Notes under the pieces: generated by a model
The model's input: the letters and a program-made list of their open reading frames with translations, nothing else
The model's database searches: none
Told to the model about the DNA's origin: nothing
Part shown: positions 14,301 through 29,300 of the stretch, one piece after another
Numbering within the stretch: the stretch's first letter is position 1
How the letters are laid out: every line of letters starts with the position of its first letter
NCBI RefSeq assembly: GCF_036370855.1
Contig: NC_088099.1
Span: 145,035,017-145,099,016 of the forward strand
From: Dromaius novaehollandiae
Lineage: Eukaryota > Chordata > Aves > Casuariiformes > Dromaiidae
Reading direction: 5' to 3'
Length of the DNA: 64,000 nt
Position numbers and translations under genes: made by a program

Positions 14301-17300
14301 CTTGCCCCATTTGAATGTATTATTAAAGTGGATGACAGATTGAATGATAATTTTCATTATTGGGATGCATTCTGGAGATCATACGTGTCCCCCCCCCCCC
14401 CCCCATGCCCACCGCTATCTTCAGAGGTTGTGATTACCTTAGATTGCCTTATCCTCTCCAGAGAACTGGGCAGTTGAATTTGGAGCGCAACTTATCTCAT
14501 CTCAAATGGGATGCCAGCACTAAAATTGAACCCTAAATTACATTTACTAGATGTTCACTGAACACACTGAGAGTCCTGACAACAAGCTCAGATACAGGCA
14601 CTCTGTTGAAGATATCTAACGTTTGGTACGATGGGAATTCACCATAACTGATATGAAACTTGTAGTAAGCTGGGATCATTGCATGTGAGAATCCCACATG
14701 AGGCCAATGGAAACACCTGTGTGAAACCTTATTCTTGTGAGTTGAAGGATCATTGACCAAAATTTGTTATCCTCTGGTGTCACCAGAGGAGGAGACACTG
14801 TCTCTTAGCTCTCTGTCAGTCCATCAGAGGAGCAGGCAGCCAATCCTTCCCAGGAGATGCTCAGCACTTAGCAGGGTCAAGTCTTGCATTCTTCTCATCT
14901 TCAGTTTAGTGTATTTATTAACATTAATGACAAGAGCATGGACTCAAAAAACAAAAATCACTGAGGCATCTGTTCATTAAGCAACAGGTCTTTCTCATTA
15001 TGCTGACTGCCTGGGTGGGTGGTCTGAGATGGTATTTGAGAGCTATGATGGTAGGGAGACAGAACAGTAATTCATTCCTGCTCTTACTAGGGTGGCTGCT
15101 GCTCCTTTCCCAATTTTTATTCTCTCTCTTTTCTGAAGTTAGGTAGCTCTGGTTGTACCAGTGTTGCCTGGATACCAATGACTTCTCCTCAGTAAAATTA
15201 TCACTGTAACATTGTATAAGGAAAACCATGTCACTTAAGCAGCTTATTTTCAGTGAGGCATTTTCAGTTGCTTCTATTCATTTGGATAGATCTCCATTAC
15301 TCTTCATATAGTTTAAATTTGTGATTTACCCTATGTCTGATTTTCTACTGATTGGATAACACAGACATGATGTTGAATTCCAGATCTCTGTTTATGTCTT
15401 ATATGACCCTGTTTTGATTTATCTAGGATACATCTACTAGCTAACCACAAATTATCTTTTCCATCAGAACAGTAGAGATACTAGGCAAGGACAGCCACAG
15501 AAAGTTTAAATTGTTGTTTGAAGAATAAACCAAGAAGTTCATGCTGTAGGCAGGAACAGAGCTCTTATAACTCCATCCCATGATTTAGGTTCAATGTGTA
15601 CCTTCACTGTCCCTCCTGGGCAGAGAAGGTCTTTGATGTTTCCAAATGGATCTAGCATTACTGATGCACCTTTCCTAAAGGTCTTCCATCATTTCTTTTA
15701 CACAGGAGCATTTCAGCCTCTTTCTCATCTTCTTAGAGGTAGATGCTTTAATGTATGCTGGAATAGAGGCATCTCTCCTGGTTGGCCAACAGTCTCATCC
15801 ATCTTAAAGCCAAACCTCTTCTTTCCTCTTCAGCACATGTCCACATTGAGCTGCTTGCCAGAAGTCCCATCTTGATCACTACTTCTGCTCACCCACTGCT
15901 GCCTTTCCAGTGGAGGCAGGGCTAGGAGGAGGCACAAGGGGTAATGTGAGGGCTGGACAAGTGAAAGAGCTGGCAGCCAGGAAATAGGGGGTCATTTCTA
16001 GTACTCACTTACATTTTTCTCCCTCCTCATTACAAGTCACTCTAGAAAGCCATGGGCAGTGCTGCCACTATGGTGCACATGTGAGTTCCTCCACCTGCTT
16101 GTTTGCAGACATCATGACCAGTCTCTTAGTTCGTACTAACTAGTACGCTTTTGCAGCGGCTTTCTTCCTCTGGGTTGTACATTTGGTACTTTACTTCTAA
16201 GCCTGTAATACTAAATGAAGCAGAATTTTACTCCTCTGCAAGGCAATTTGCCTTGAGCAAGTCCATATAGTTCAGTTCACGGAAAAATGGAGAGTGGAAC
16301 AGTAGGGCTGACCAGTGCCCAGGTTTCCAAAGATTTTCACATATGACTAAACCAGGCCAGTTAAAGCAGTGTCTGTGTGGGAGACAGGCAGGGTATTGCA
16401 TCCCTTCAACCAGGTAAGAACCTACCGGGTGCATTTAAGTTGCTACAAAACCTGAGAGTTGGTTGGTTGCCAGGATGGACTCCTGTCCTGTTTGTATGAC
16501 AGCAGCAGCCGTGAGACATATTTATACTTCGCCCAAGTCAGCTTTTTGCTATAGCACTTGATATTCTATCAAATGTAAAAGACATCTTCATATCTCTGTT
16601 CTAGGTAGTGCATTTATTTCTGTCTTATTCCTAAAGGAGACGATGAAGGCTGCTGTTATATTGGGTAAGTAAGCATTTGCTAATATGGGCGTGTGTACTG
16701 CCATATGCTGAGCAAGCTGTAAATCTCACGCAGCCCCCCCCACCTTCACACTCCCACTTCCCTGAGCAAGTGTTTTGAGGCAGATACTTTCAAATTGGGA
16801 GGAAGTGACAAAAAGAGGGAGAATCTTCAATGCATATGAAAGATTGCACACCTAAATCCTCCTCTCTTATAACTATAACTTGTTCCTTATGTGTCCTCAT
16901 TGCTCAGATTTATTTTCATTGTCTATTTTTGCCTCTGAGGATGTATTTATTATCTTCATGAGTACAATGCAATTTTAATAAAAACAATAGGACCTTTGAA
17001 TTATTCATTCAAATAGAAGATTTTTTTCTTTCTGCATGGATAGTGAACAAAAATTGAAGCTCAATTAAAACCGACAACTTCCCTTTCAGTACTAATTTTG
17101 TCACTTCAAAGAACAAATAATCATGTTGTCAAGTGTTGTGTTGGGAAACATGGTCTTTTCTGTAAAAGCACGTCAGCTTTTTGTCTGCATCCAAGATTTC
17201 TGCTGCATATCAGAACTACCCTGCTTGAACATATGTGAAAGACGAGCAGAATTCAGGGTGTGGACTTTACACCAAGCTCTCTCAGCTGGGACAGTGCACC

Positions 17301-20300
17301 TGATGTTGCTGTGGGGTACCTGCTGTTGCTGTGGGGTTCCTAACATTACTAGGCTTGATTGTCGACACTGTAACGAGGACATTCCAGCTGTTCTCATGAA
17401 TGCTTTGGAGAGATCTGTTCAGTATTGTTCCAGGAATACTTTATAATATTTATTTAGGTTTGGGATCCAAGTTTGCCAGCTCAGCTGCTACATTCAAAAT
17501 CTGCCCACTCCCCCCCCACCCCCGATCATGTTTCCCTTATGGCCTTATACATTGTGTCTCACTTTAAGTAGTGTTCAGCACTGATTTATTTTATTTCTGT
17601 GAGTTAGACTTTGCAAGAAGGATTTAACAGTGTTGCTACATTCCATAGGAATGAGCTGTATGATGGGAAATATGGTGATGTTTTTGCAAGCACATAAATA
17701 TAGAACAGTTTTGCTTTTCCAAAGGAACTGTGTGCGATAGTAGTGCCAACGAAGTCCTCCGGATGTGCTTTGTTTTGTATTCCTAAGCCTTGTATTCCAT
17801 ACCAATATATAGGTTTGCCAAGAATTTTTAAAGATTACTTGAAAAAAAATTGATTAGCTAATATCTTCCTTAATCCAATACAGCTTATGAGCTCATGATC
17901 GGCTCACTTGTATCTAGATGCCTCCATGAACATCTGTGTTTGTCAGCTGGCTGTCCACAAGGCAGAACTTCCAGATTTTTATTAAAAGCACAATAAGGCA
18001 AGTTTGCCCTTGAAAAGGGGCCCCGGCAACCTGATGGCTGAACAGTCTCTAGCAATTCAACCTTTTATAAAATAGTTCATAGGTCTGTAAATACAACAGG
18101 GAGTGGCCAAAATGTTGGCTTCATGACAACTTCACATAAGCATTGGACTGGAACGTATCTGTTACACTTAAAGTTTCCAGGGCAGGTCCATAGCTGGTAT
18201 AGATCTCTGTGGTCACACTGACTTCAGAAGAGCTGTATTAATTTGCGCTATTTAATGATCTAGCTGTCTGCCTCAACAGACAACTTGTCCTTTCAGTTTA
18301 AGATGAGTTTGTGTGATTTGCTTTGTGCCTATGAGAAATACAGAGCATTGATTCTCCTTTGTCATGCACTTGGTATTAGAATTGAGCATATTTGAAAATG
18401 TGTTGCTTAGTTGGAGCCCTAATTCATGAGGCTTTACTGACAGCTTTTTTCATATTTCCAGAATCTTTTGAGTGTTTATTAAAAATTATACTAGGTAAGA
18501 AAACAATTTCATAAGTCTAGATCTGATCAAATGGACTAAAATTTTCTGCTATAAGCTATTTCCAAATGAGCTGGAGAGCAAGGACAGCCATGATTAGGCA
18601 TATTACCAAAGTAACGTGCCTTTTCTTTAAAGGAGGAACGCTGGCAGTAGCAGGAACATACTTGTTGGTGACTTTCACTCCAAATGTACCCCAGGAACTC
18701 ACAGCAAAGAAAGTACAGAATTACTTAGTGAGCTGGCCTTTTGTGATATATGTGGTGAGTATCTAGATTACAGTTCTTCTTAAATCAGAGTAATTGAGGT
18801 TCTTGGGCTTTTTGCAACATTATGAATTAGTGCCTGAAACCTGCTCCAGAAGATAAATTGCTCCCTGTGTGGTTTTCATACGGGAGAGAGCAAGCCCTCG
18901 GGTCACCCAGTCCCCAAGCTGAAAATCTGCTGAACCAAAGGATGTCTTTCAAGCTATGTGCCAAGGGAAAGTTGCAGTTGTGCAAGACTGATGAGAAAGA
19001 CAAGATTTTATTTTTTAGTGGACTTGAGGGAAAGACTAAGTATTGGCACTGGTTATGCTTGCTATGTGTGTGTTCATGCCACACTGTCTGCATGTACATC
19101 TAAATTATAGTGCTTTTCTGGAATGTGTTAGAATTGTGCTTTTGAAAATTAGGCTTCTGGTCGTACTTTATTCTTCCTACCACTGTTTTATCCCCACGTT
19201 GCTGAGCCTGGCCAAAAGGAGCTTTGTATGGAGCAGAGACGTGGAGAGACTGCCTGCTTCACTGCCACCCACTGTTAAACTGAGCCTGAGTTTCAATTCA
19301 AATGCAAAAATACCACTTTGATTAAAGTATCTGTATACAAACTTCAAACCCCATCCTTCTTCTTTGATGCATCTAATTAGCATCATGATCAAGACCAGAG
19401 TGAGTGGGAGGAATTTCTCTCTCCCTCTAGAATGCTGAAAATTTGTTCCTTCAGCTGAATATAGAAGATGCAGTACGTGAGCCTTCAGAGATGTCACTTT
19501 TTCCCAATAAAGTGCCTCATTTCAGCTACATTATTAGTGCCCAGGATTTTCTCTGTAGCAAGTTCAGTTAGAAAGCTACTTCCAGAGTAGACAGTTTAAA
19601 GATCTTAATCTTTGAGCAAGCCTGAAGTTATTAAATACACCTTTACTATTAGTGATGCTACTGGTTAAGCAGAAAGTACAAGTTAACACTAAAAAATGTT
19701 GATTCTTGTGCTCAGTCTTTTGTGCATTTTCAAATCTCCTGAAAGATACAGCTCAGTGGAATAAATTAATGATCATGCTCCATACGTCATAACATGCACT
19801 TTCAGTCAGGCAATAGAGAGGCTTCTGAAGGTCTTTCTAGGGTTTTTGCCTGGGAGGGGGTTGGGGAGCTGGGGTACTCACAAGGGTTAACTTCAGCCTC
19901 AGCAAGAGCTTCAGCAAATCTCTGTAATGAGCAGAGGGAGAAGGACTCCTTTAGGACGTGGTTCAGGACAGGAGACTAAGTTGGTGCTGGAGGACCTTCT
20001 CTCTCTTAGTGAATATCCCTTTCTACCATGCTGTTCCACCTGTAGATAATACAAAAAACCTGGCATTTTAAATAGTGTTTTTAAATCACTGTGTCACCTT
20101 TTGTGTCGAGATGGTGGAGGGAGGAAGTTCTTCATCCAATCCTAGTGATATCAGAAATTTCTGTGCCAGATGGTGTTGGAGTTTCAGATGGTGCCCAGAA
20201 GTCCACATTTTCTCGAAATCAACAGGCTGCTGGAAAATGGCTTTTCCCCACCTGAGGACATCTTTGACTTTGTTTTTGGAAAAGGTCGCAAGAACAGTTG

Positions 20301-23300
20301 AACAGCTAGGAAAACTGCTTTATTCTTCCTAGGAAAGACTATAAGGAGGTGGTAGATAACCCCTAGACTTTCTCCTCTTCTCACTATCCCCAGCCTCAGC
20401 CAGCATCCAACCCTGCATGTACAGCATTGGGCTACAGGGAAGGACAGAGCAGCTATGCAGGAAGTCTATTTGACTCTATCATCATTCAACACACTGCTTG
20501 ATTTGTTCCTTCTGCTCCTTGGATTCATTTATTTTGAGCTTCATGTCCAAAGAAGAAGGGAAAGGGAAAGGTTCCACAAAAGACTCAGATAACAGCCTGA
20601 TTAGCCTGGCATGCTGCTGGAAATTAAGACAAACCCTGCTGTAAACATTCTCTTTGGGCAGGGAACTAGCTCTTCATATTTGTTTGTAAAATGCCTAGCA
20701 CAGGTTCGCTGCTGAGATATAAAAAGCACAGCAAAAGCTGCAGATTTTCCAATATAAATATATAGAGAGAGGAGACAGTGCAGCAGTATAATGCAGTCCA
20801 AATTTCTAAAAGTAGCCCTGATGTGAGGCCTGCTGAGAAATATAAAGCCCCAACCGTACAAAGTGTTCTGTGTGGATGATAAACCATGCCCATGAGGCAC
20901 TTCACTGGCATCAGGGGAGGTCTGCAAAAAATAGCCTGAAGTTCCCCCGTGAGGCAACTTTGAGTCACTTCCTGAGCCTTTGCAGTAACATAATCATGTC
21001 TGAGCAAGAATGACTATCTTGTTTTTTTCTCTTTTGCTTATGTGCATTTTTAGTCACTACAGAGGACCTCAATTATAGACGAAGCTCTTAGGTTTCCCTA
21101 AACAGAAGAGCATTGGGTTGTTAATATTTAATCTCTGTAAAATCAGGTGCAAAGAATTTTTGCTTTTCCTTCAAAGTGCCTGGAAGACCTAGAAGAATGC
21201 TGCTGGTTCACTGGTCCCTATGTTGCTGTTATGTCCTAGAAAAACAGTTGAGGGAGACTGTGGTATTTTGATTTGGTGCCTTCTAGTAATGCTTAGAAAC
21301 ATGGAAAACCTCATGAATATAAAAATCTTGATGAGATGTGGGCTTGAAGAAACTTCAGTACAGGTTAGTTGTTATAGCAAAAATGATTGTAAGCATGTTG
21401 AGTTCTTTCAATTCTTCTAAACAGAATACATGAAGCTGAGCTAATCTAAACACTTCTCATTCCTGGAGTTTGTATTTAACACTGCCACAGCTATCAGCTA
21501 TGAGAGAGCACCATTTTGGGTAGTGCTCGGGACACAAGTGTGGGCAACAGCTGGGGCACCCCAGGATGCCTTTCTACATGGGCATCTGTTAGAGCCACGC
21601 ACTCTGCTTTCAGTGTGGCTCAGTGCCATGGCCTCTCCCTTGCCTGGTGGCTGAAGGTGACCTGCTGGTGGGTCACTGAGTGGCAGAGAACTGTGGCACC
21701 ACAAATACAGGAAGAATAGCTTGGCTCCTGGGGAGCATGAGGTGAGTGCTAATTGTTTGAATTTCATGCTCAGTGTGCGAGACTTGGCAGAGCTGAGTAA
21801 AGTTAAATGGCAGACATCAAAAACAAACATCAGCTTTCTCTGCAGTGCGTCCTCAGGGCCTCCTGTCCCTGGCCACACACCACCACTGCTCTTACAGGTT
21901 TCCCCAAGAGGCGGCCCCAGCCAAGCATGCAGACTTGCCTGCCTCTTCCAGAGCCTGTTGTCAGGGACTCCTTTCTGTTCCTTTGACAGTTTTGCTTGAC
22001 TGTTTACTTTCAGAAGCAGGTTTTCTTGGTAGGTTGGTTTACTTTTAAGCAGAGAGAGACCACAGTGGAGCTCTGCGGTAGCTCTTTAGCAAGAGAAGAA
22101 CTGATGACAGGGTGAAGACTGATGGAGGGCTGATGCACGGAGCCAGTAGCAGCAACATGCATAAGTCGAGGTTGGTGGTGCTGGGCGCTCCCTTCTGCTC
22201 TTGGAGGTCATGGTGACATGCTGGAGCATGCAGCATGCTGGAGGTGGAGTGAGATATCATTTCGGCAGATCCAGCAGTGCCCTGGATGAACGGTTGTCCT
22301 TGGGCCTGTTTTGTGGAAGATTGTTCTTGTCTAGTTTGAAATCTAAGTGACCGGGTAGATGATGGTGATTCCCTTTATGTGCTGTGACGGGATCTGTTAA
22401 GAATGTTCAGGTGATGTAAAACAGTCGACACCTGAAGTACCGCTGCTGCCTGCAGTAGGGCTGTCTCACAGGTTTATGCACACAGGATGCAGTCTCTGTC
22501 CTGCTCTGTGACAACTGCTCAGTGGGTCTGGGAGAGGTAACGGGTGCTCGGGCCACATGGCGGGGGAGCAGGTCCCACAGTGCTCTGTCACCCAGTGCTA
22601 TGGCCCTGTCCCTGTCACAGCATCCTATACGCCCGTCCTGAACTGGCGTGTCAAGGAAGAGGATACCTGTGAAACCTCTGGAATTTCTTTCTTAGCCTAG
22701 GCACCTTTCCATATGGGGCATATTTATTTAGCACAGTTTTCTTCCATTCTGTCAACAATTGTTCACTGTCAAAATAGCAACTGAAGCAATTTGAAGTCTG
22801 TTGTAGCTGCAGCCTGATGGGATGATATTCCCCTCTAGTCCTAAGATGTGTTTGCCAGTGGTATGAACCGCAAAGCTGCTGCCTTTACTTCTCTCCTTGA
22901 GTTCCCCCAGGACATTGTCCTAGTTTTCCATGGGAAGGCCAGGATGGCATCACATGTCTGCAGCTCCTAACATGATTCCTACCTTGTTTCCTAATTTAGC
23001 CATACCCACTGTTACACTGTTGAATAAACCTGAGGAAACTGGTGAAGTTACTTTGTGCAAGACTGGAGTAAAAGCTTCTTTTCTATTGTATGGTGTCCCA
23101 GCTTTCGCCTCTGGGTGCAAGCACGGTGGGAAGGGAAGTCATTACGAAGGAAGATGAGACCAGCACTCCATAATAGATTGCAAAGATTATTAGCCCAGAA
23201 ATGCATTTTTTTAATTAATAGCAAAATGTTTTTTATATATGGCATGTTTGCAGAAAATAGTATGCTTTTTTTAAATCTTGTGATCATTGGTTTCTTTGGG

Positions 23301-26300
23301 ATTTTTTTAAGAAATGCGGTATAAAAGCCAAATTTGTGTTATCAATAATGTTCTGAGATGCAGTTGCCTTTTGATTGTCGTTGCAAGCAAAGAAGCATAA
23401 TTATGTTCTGCTAATATTTCTGAACACTACTAAATTGGGGGATCATTAGTATGGTAGAGAAATTTAGTAGCTGACTGTAGCAGATGACTGCTTTCCTGGT
23501 GTGCTCTTTCTCCAAAATGAGAAATTGGCTATGTTACATTATATAACCACTGCTGCTAACTGGTCAATTGTTTCTTTTGAAATTTTATCTGTGCAACACA
23601 CAGATCTTCTTGATTCCAGTGCTGCCTTATGGCTATTGTTGGGCTAAGAGCAGGCTGGCATTAAAAAACATAAAATAGTAACATGGTGATGGAACCAAGG
23701 AGAGAGAAATAAGGTTTTTCTAGGACTTGTTTCTTTAGTAAAAAAATGAGAATAACCAGATTCAGTAATGAGGACAATCTCCTTTACTGTCGTCTTTATT
23801 TTCCCCATTTGATTATATCCTGACATGCACACACAAACTACTCTTTCTTCATGCAGCCTTTAAAGCTACTGGGCTCCTGAGCATCTTTCAGCGCAGAAAT
23901 CCCCACCATCCCCATTTCCACCAGCCTCCTCAGCTTCGCAGAAGCTTCTTTGTCTCTGACGCTTGTTTTCTGCAGGTATAAGGGGGATTTGAGCTACTGC
24001 TTTATGCAGTAGGAGGGTAGTAGGGAGAATATTTGTGCTTTCAAGATGCTGAGGATGTAGGGGCCCAGAGCTGGGTAGCAGGTACCAGTAGAGGTGGGAG
24101 GGAGGGTGAGGGCAGAAGCCCAGCAGGTTTTTGCAGGAGGTCGGTCACCTGCCTCCCTGCCCTTGTGCCTCCGGCCACGATTGGGTCCCCATTCCGAATA
24201 CCCGAGCTTTCCATGGTTGTATGTGACACTTGCAGGATCAGACCTGGGGGGACACACAGAAGTCATCACATGTACAGGCCAACCTCCAGAGTCATACGCA
24301 GTGGAAGGAGGTGGCCATGGTGTTGCTGTCATGCGCAGATAGGTTGTCCTCAGCCTCTCCCTGCGCTGAGTGCAGCTGGAGCAGTGTCACTGTGGCGTGC
24401 CCTTGCTGCCTGGGCTTCCCACCTCCCAGGCATCACTGGCAAAAGTTACCTCGGCCACAGGCGCAGGGGTGAGCGTGGAAAGTAGCCATAGAGCCACAGT
24501 CGCAGAGCCACAGCCGTAGAGCTAAAACCACATTGCCCAAGTACTCTCCTTGTCCCGGTCTTCATCAGGAGGGCTTTGAAGGCCACAGCAGGACCCTGGT
24601 AGAAGGCAGGCTGGAGACCTGTCTTCTTCCCTCTCAGTCACCTCTTTCGGTAAAATGAGAGTAGAGTGAATATTTGTTTGGAGATGGGCTGCTGTCTACC
24701 AGCCTGGCAGACTCTGTCACTTCCCAGTGCCATCTCAGTTGCCTGCTTTTCTGCCCAGAGCAAGGTCTAGTGATGACTTCCATTGCCAGTAACAGCAGGG
24801 AGCTTCTGCCGAACCGCTGCTGCTGAAATGGCACCGCACTGGCAAAGAGCAAGAGTTGCTAAGGGAATCTGCAAGGAGACATATTAATAGCAATTCACTA
24901 AATTTAACTGTCAGTCATTGAGCTGTCAGATGTTATTGAGGAAGCAAATTTGGACTGTGTACCGTGTAAGTAAAGCTGCTTCAGCAACTGCAGATGTCCT
25001 GCAGCATGGTCTGCTAGCATGTCGCTGAGCTTTTCCAGGTACTCTTCTGACAAGTAGCCCGTGATTTGAGAACCACCACATGAAATAAATGCTTTCCCCT
25101 GCACTATGTGTGGCAGCAGGTTTGAACAAAAAGACAGTGTTAAAGATTGTTTTGGTTAGGGCCAGGGAGAAGGGCAAAGAGGGTGGCAAAAAGTGAGCTT
25201 GCATGTCACAGGGGTGGACACTAGGAAAACCATCGCTAGAAGGAGAGAAGGCCATACCTCCAGGTAAGCGCTTCACTCTGTAGGGATTATAAACACGGAG
25301 TTTCTATAAGAATTATTTCTAGCAAACATGGGTAACTTTGCTGTCACATTAAAAAAGTCTTCATAATGCAACCAATGAGAAAATAAGTGAGCAAAAAGGA
25401 AAAGTAAAGAAGGGATAAATGCTTAAAGTTAACTTTCTCTACAATACAAAAGGTACATGAGAACAATTGTTTAATAACTCAGTTGACTGGTGATAAGCTT
25501 GCTTTTTAGTCAAAGATGCTTAACAGACTAATTCTCCTTTGAAATATTAGAGCAGAGTAGATGAATGTGACATCTCAAAGACTTTGAATGAAGCATTTAT
25601 TACGTAATTTAACAGCTTTAACGTTCTTTCTTTTTACTTCCAGATCTTAGAAATAATCATATTCTGCATTCTCCTCTATTTTTACAAAAGAAAGGCTGTG
25701 AAGCACATCGTAGTTTTGTTAATGATGGTAGCACTACTGGGTAAGAACATATTATTCACTTTAATGTTGCTGTCTGTTGCTTGATAATTCCTTGTCACTC
25801 AGTCTCCCCTGCTACTTCAGATCAGGGCCATTTCAAAGTTGTGTGCTGAAGGAGAATCCTTAAAGCATTTACATGATTTTACTGTGGCCCCTTTCTGAAG
25901 AGAAAAGCTAATTATTAAACATAGTTTCTATGCTTATTGCTAGGACTGTTTCCTTTTACAGATTTGCTTAAATGAATATGCTGTTGAAGCCTTTTAAAAT
26001 AACACTTTATGTTTATGTCCTGGGATTGAAGATTATTGAGTCTGTTTGATACATAGTTTGGAGAGCAGGCTAGCTGTGAAAATCAATACTTTAAAACAGA
26101 GCAACTGAAGACTTTGTCAGAACTCTGTAAGTATATGCAGTGCTACAGTGTGACTGCCTGGAAACTTTATTTTGAATTACCTATGCCTGTCTGCATATGC
26201 AACTTCTTGTGTTTCACCACCTTTTCAGAAGCATAACGAGAATTCAGTGGGCCACTGTAGTTTGTGTTCTGATTAATGTTGCTGTCAAAAAAATTCAATA

Positions 26301-29300
26301 TCCAGAGAAACAAGGAAGATCATTTTCTGAGTCAACTTCTAATAAAGTCAGATTTGAACCAATTTTGAAAAAAGGCAGGAGGTTATCTGCAAAGTTCTAC
26401 TGCTTGCAGGTATATGTTGAGAATTTGTTACCATTCCACATCTTCTCCCATCTTTGCCCTCTCTGTTCTCCACATAAACCCTCATGGGACACCATATTTC
26501 TCTGGTTGAGGTGAAAGGGGCTGAAACTGTACCGCTGAAATCAATCCAATTTCCATTGAGGCCAGTGGGTACATGTATCAGCTTGCAAAGATTTTTAAAA
26601 CATGTTTATGATGGAGCTGGTCAGAAATGTTTTGATGAAACAGAGTTTCAGTAGAGTTTGCCAGTTACACAATTTGGATTTAATTGAATGTGAAAAACTC
26701 TCGTAGATTTGTTAGTTGGATTCTGCCAGATCCTTGCCTGGTTTCTTACCCAGCTGATAAGCTTGGACTTTCATACCTACCATTTTGGGACAGTCCATCC
26801 ACTTAAATTCCCCGGTGTCAGGAACATTAGGATCTGTAGCTCTATGCTAGCCTTGAGGTATTTCCAGACTCTCCACATGAGACAGATATTTAAGAGCCCC
26901 CAGAGTCTTGGGTCTAAGTGTTTGACTGCTCTTGGTTTGCAGGAGAGTGTAGGATGTGGGAGTCTGAGCAGGTCTCAGACCCTCACGTGGAGCCTGGGAG
27001 CTTTGGGAGAGCTCACTTGAACTGGTCCCAGTTTCTGGCTCTGCCACCAGGGGCAGGAAAAGCTGAGCGCTCCTGAGCAGTTCCAGACTCCTTGCTGCAT
27101 AGCAGGAAGCCTAGAGATGCCGGGATGGGTTTCTGCTCCTGACTGCTGCAGTTTGGGCAGACTCACTACGAGGGCTGCCCCAGTCTGCGGCAGACCCACA
27201 GTCTGAGGGAGCTCAGCTGTCCGGCTGTGCAGGCTGGGCTGCGAGTTTTGCTGTGGAGCCTGGGAGCCTGGACACCTCCAGGGGCAAGGGACGTGTGGAG
27301 TGCTCCAAAGCCTTGGATTCCCCAGCAGAAACTAACTGTATTTGATGGCCAGGTTGAAATCAGCCAAAAAGTCACAATTTCATTTAGTGGCTACTGGGGT
27401 TTTGGTGAGCATTTGCAGCTTCAGAAATAATGTGTCATTATTTCTGCTCTGTTAAAAAAGACACAAACAAACATATTCTGCTTCATGGGAACTTTTGAAA
27501 TACTGACATTTCCCTCAAGCAGGAAATCCAGAAATGTGGCTGGCTCCAGTTCCCACAGCCATCCTGGTGCCTGGCAGCCCCCCACAAAACTACTGTTAGT
27601 CCTCTACTTGGTCTCTGACCCTTCTGCTGAGCAAAGTCTTGAGGAGTTTTGCAGGTTCACTAGGGCTGAGAGAAGGCCCAGCAGCTTTGCTCTCCACTGT
27701 CTGACACATTAACAGTCCTCGGAGGGCCCTGGCTGCAGGTCCGGCAGCCAAGGTTTGGAGGCTCTGTGCATAAAATTCTCTGTGACAGCTAGTGGAGGGG
27801 AATTTCTGCCTTTTCTAATATCTGCACTGATAAGTTCCTGGAAGAGGGTTCATACAAATGTAAATGAAATGTAGAAAAGCTTTTCTAAAGAGGATGCAAC
27901 CTTTTTGTTTCATTGGATACAATGAGACCAACTTTCACTATGAAGATAACACAGAAGTGATTGTAAAATCTGCATACATCTTGCTTAGCACAAACCTGCA
28001 AGTTGATTTGGTGAGAATTATCCTACCTCATGTATATACTGGGAGCTATCATAAATTCAGGGAAAAAAATTTCAGATTAAAGTGGGATTTCTGAGTTTCC
28101 TGCTCTAACAGCTGGACAGTGACATCATTTGTCACATGAGCTTGGGGGAGGTCATTTTATCAGCAATAGCAAAACCATTTCCTAGGTTTCGAAACCTATT
28201 CCAGTGCTACTTTAACTAAAAGAACATTTCGCTTTTTGAAAAAAAAAAACACTTCTGCTTTCTTTTCTGATTTGTTAAAATTGTAGGGAATAGAAGCTGC
28301 CCTTTCATCAGAAGCAATTCTTCTGAAATCCTTGCTCTTAGCTGGACAATTCAAAATACCAGTTTTTACCTATAAATATTATTTTAAGATAGTAACTCCA
28401 CCATCTTACAGTGCAACTCTCAATCATTATGTAGGCTGCTTGTTGGAGTTGGGGGTATTTTTTGGCTTTTCTCATATCATTAGCATCACTACAGTCTGGA
28501 ATTTGGCATACTCTGCTCACTTTGAGTACTACTTTGTTAAACAACTCCACCTATTTCAATTATGTTGCAAGAAGCAAAATGCTGACAATGAGCATTGGTT
28601 GTCATTAAAGCAGTATTTCATGATTGTAAACAGGATCATCATAAGATGCATGCAGTTCTTAAACTCCCTCTGAACTTCTGGAATAGCTACAAGAAAAATG
28701 CTTGGAATCAAATCCCCAGACCTGAATCCTTCCTTCTTCCCCCACCTTTCTCCCATTCCTCTTTGGAAAGTGCAGATCTCCTTGCCAATCTGAATTTTGC
28801 ATCTATACTAGGATGAATCAGAAAACTGAAATCGAACACTCCTAAGCTCTGGAAGAAGGTGGATCCCAGCGGAGGGACTGTGTTCCTGGTGATTAATTAC
28901 CTTTCTTTTAAGGTCATCTCCACACTCTGACTCTTCTTCTTCTTCTTACTTTGTTTTGAATTTGTTACATTTTACTTGAGTAATCACAGCCTACTTAGTG
29001 TAGATTCAACAAACGAAGACGACACTCCAAAAGGAAATCTAGTTGAACTGTCAGCCTCTTTTCTAAATGATGTGTGTTGCAAGACTTCTCTGGACTGGAG
29101 ACATATACAAAAATCTTTGCCTGTTCTCCTTTAAACAAGATTCATTTTGTAGTGACAGAATGACAGTAGCTAAATGGATTGAAAATTCACTACTTAAATA
29201 TTCTGTTCGTGAGCTAAATCCAGTCATGGTTTGAAGAGCCTGGCCCCTGGAAAGAAATGCAGACCCCTGTGTTAGTTGTCTTGACTCTGTTTATAGCTCA

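Larger units (their letters stand above)
5637..16604 (+). other. NIPAL2: NIPAL2 intron 3 (longest intron in the window)
   Basis: 10968 bp without a recognised exon. It contains a CpG cluster (5941-6180), an antisense 82-codon frame (8202-8450), a 16-bp palindrome (9731-9746), a three-copy 10-bp AT-rich repeat (about 12331-12360), a degenerate CR1 fragment (about 13300-13395), a C16 run (14389-14404) and a 21-bp near-perfect palindrome (14770-14790). The remainder appears to be ordinary intron. Confidence 0.6.

Noticed and set aside
28332-28673. 113-codon plus-strand frame in NIPAL2 intron 6
   Set aside because: AT-rich intronic DNA, no recognised motif, and its presence in the transcript would disrupt the NIPAL2 frame.
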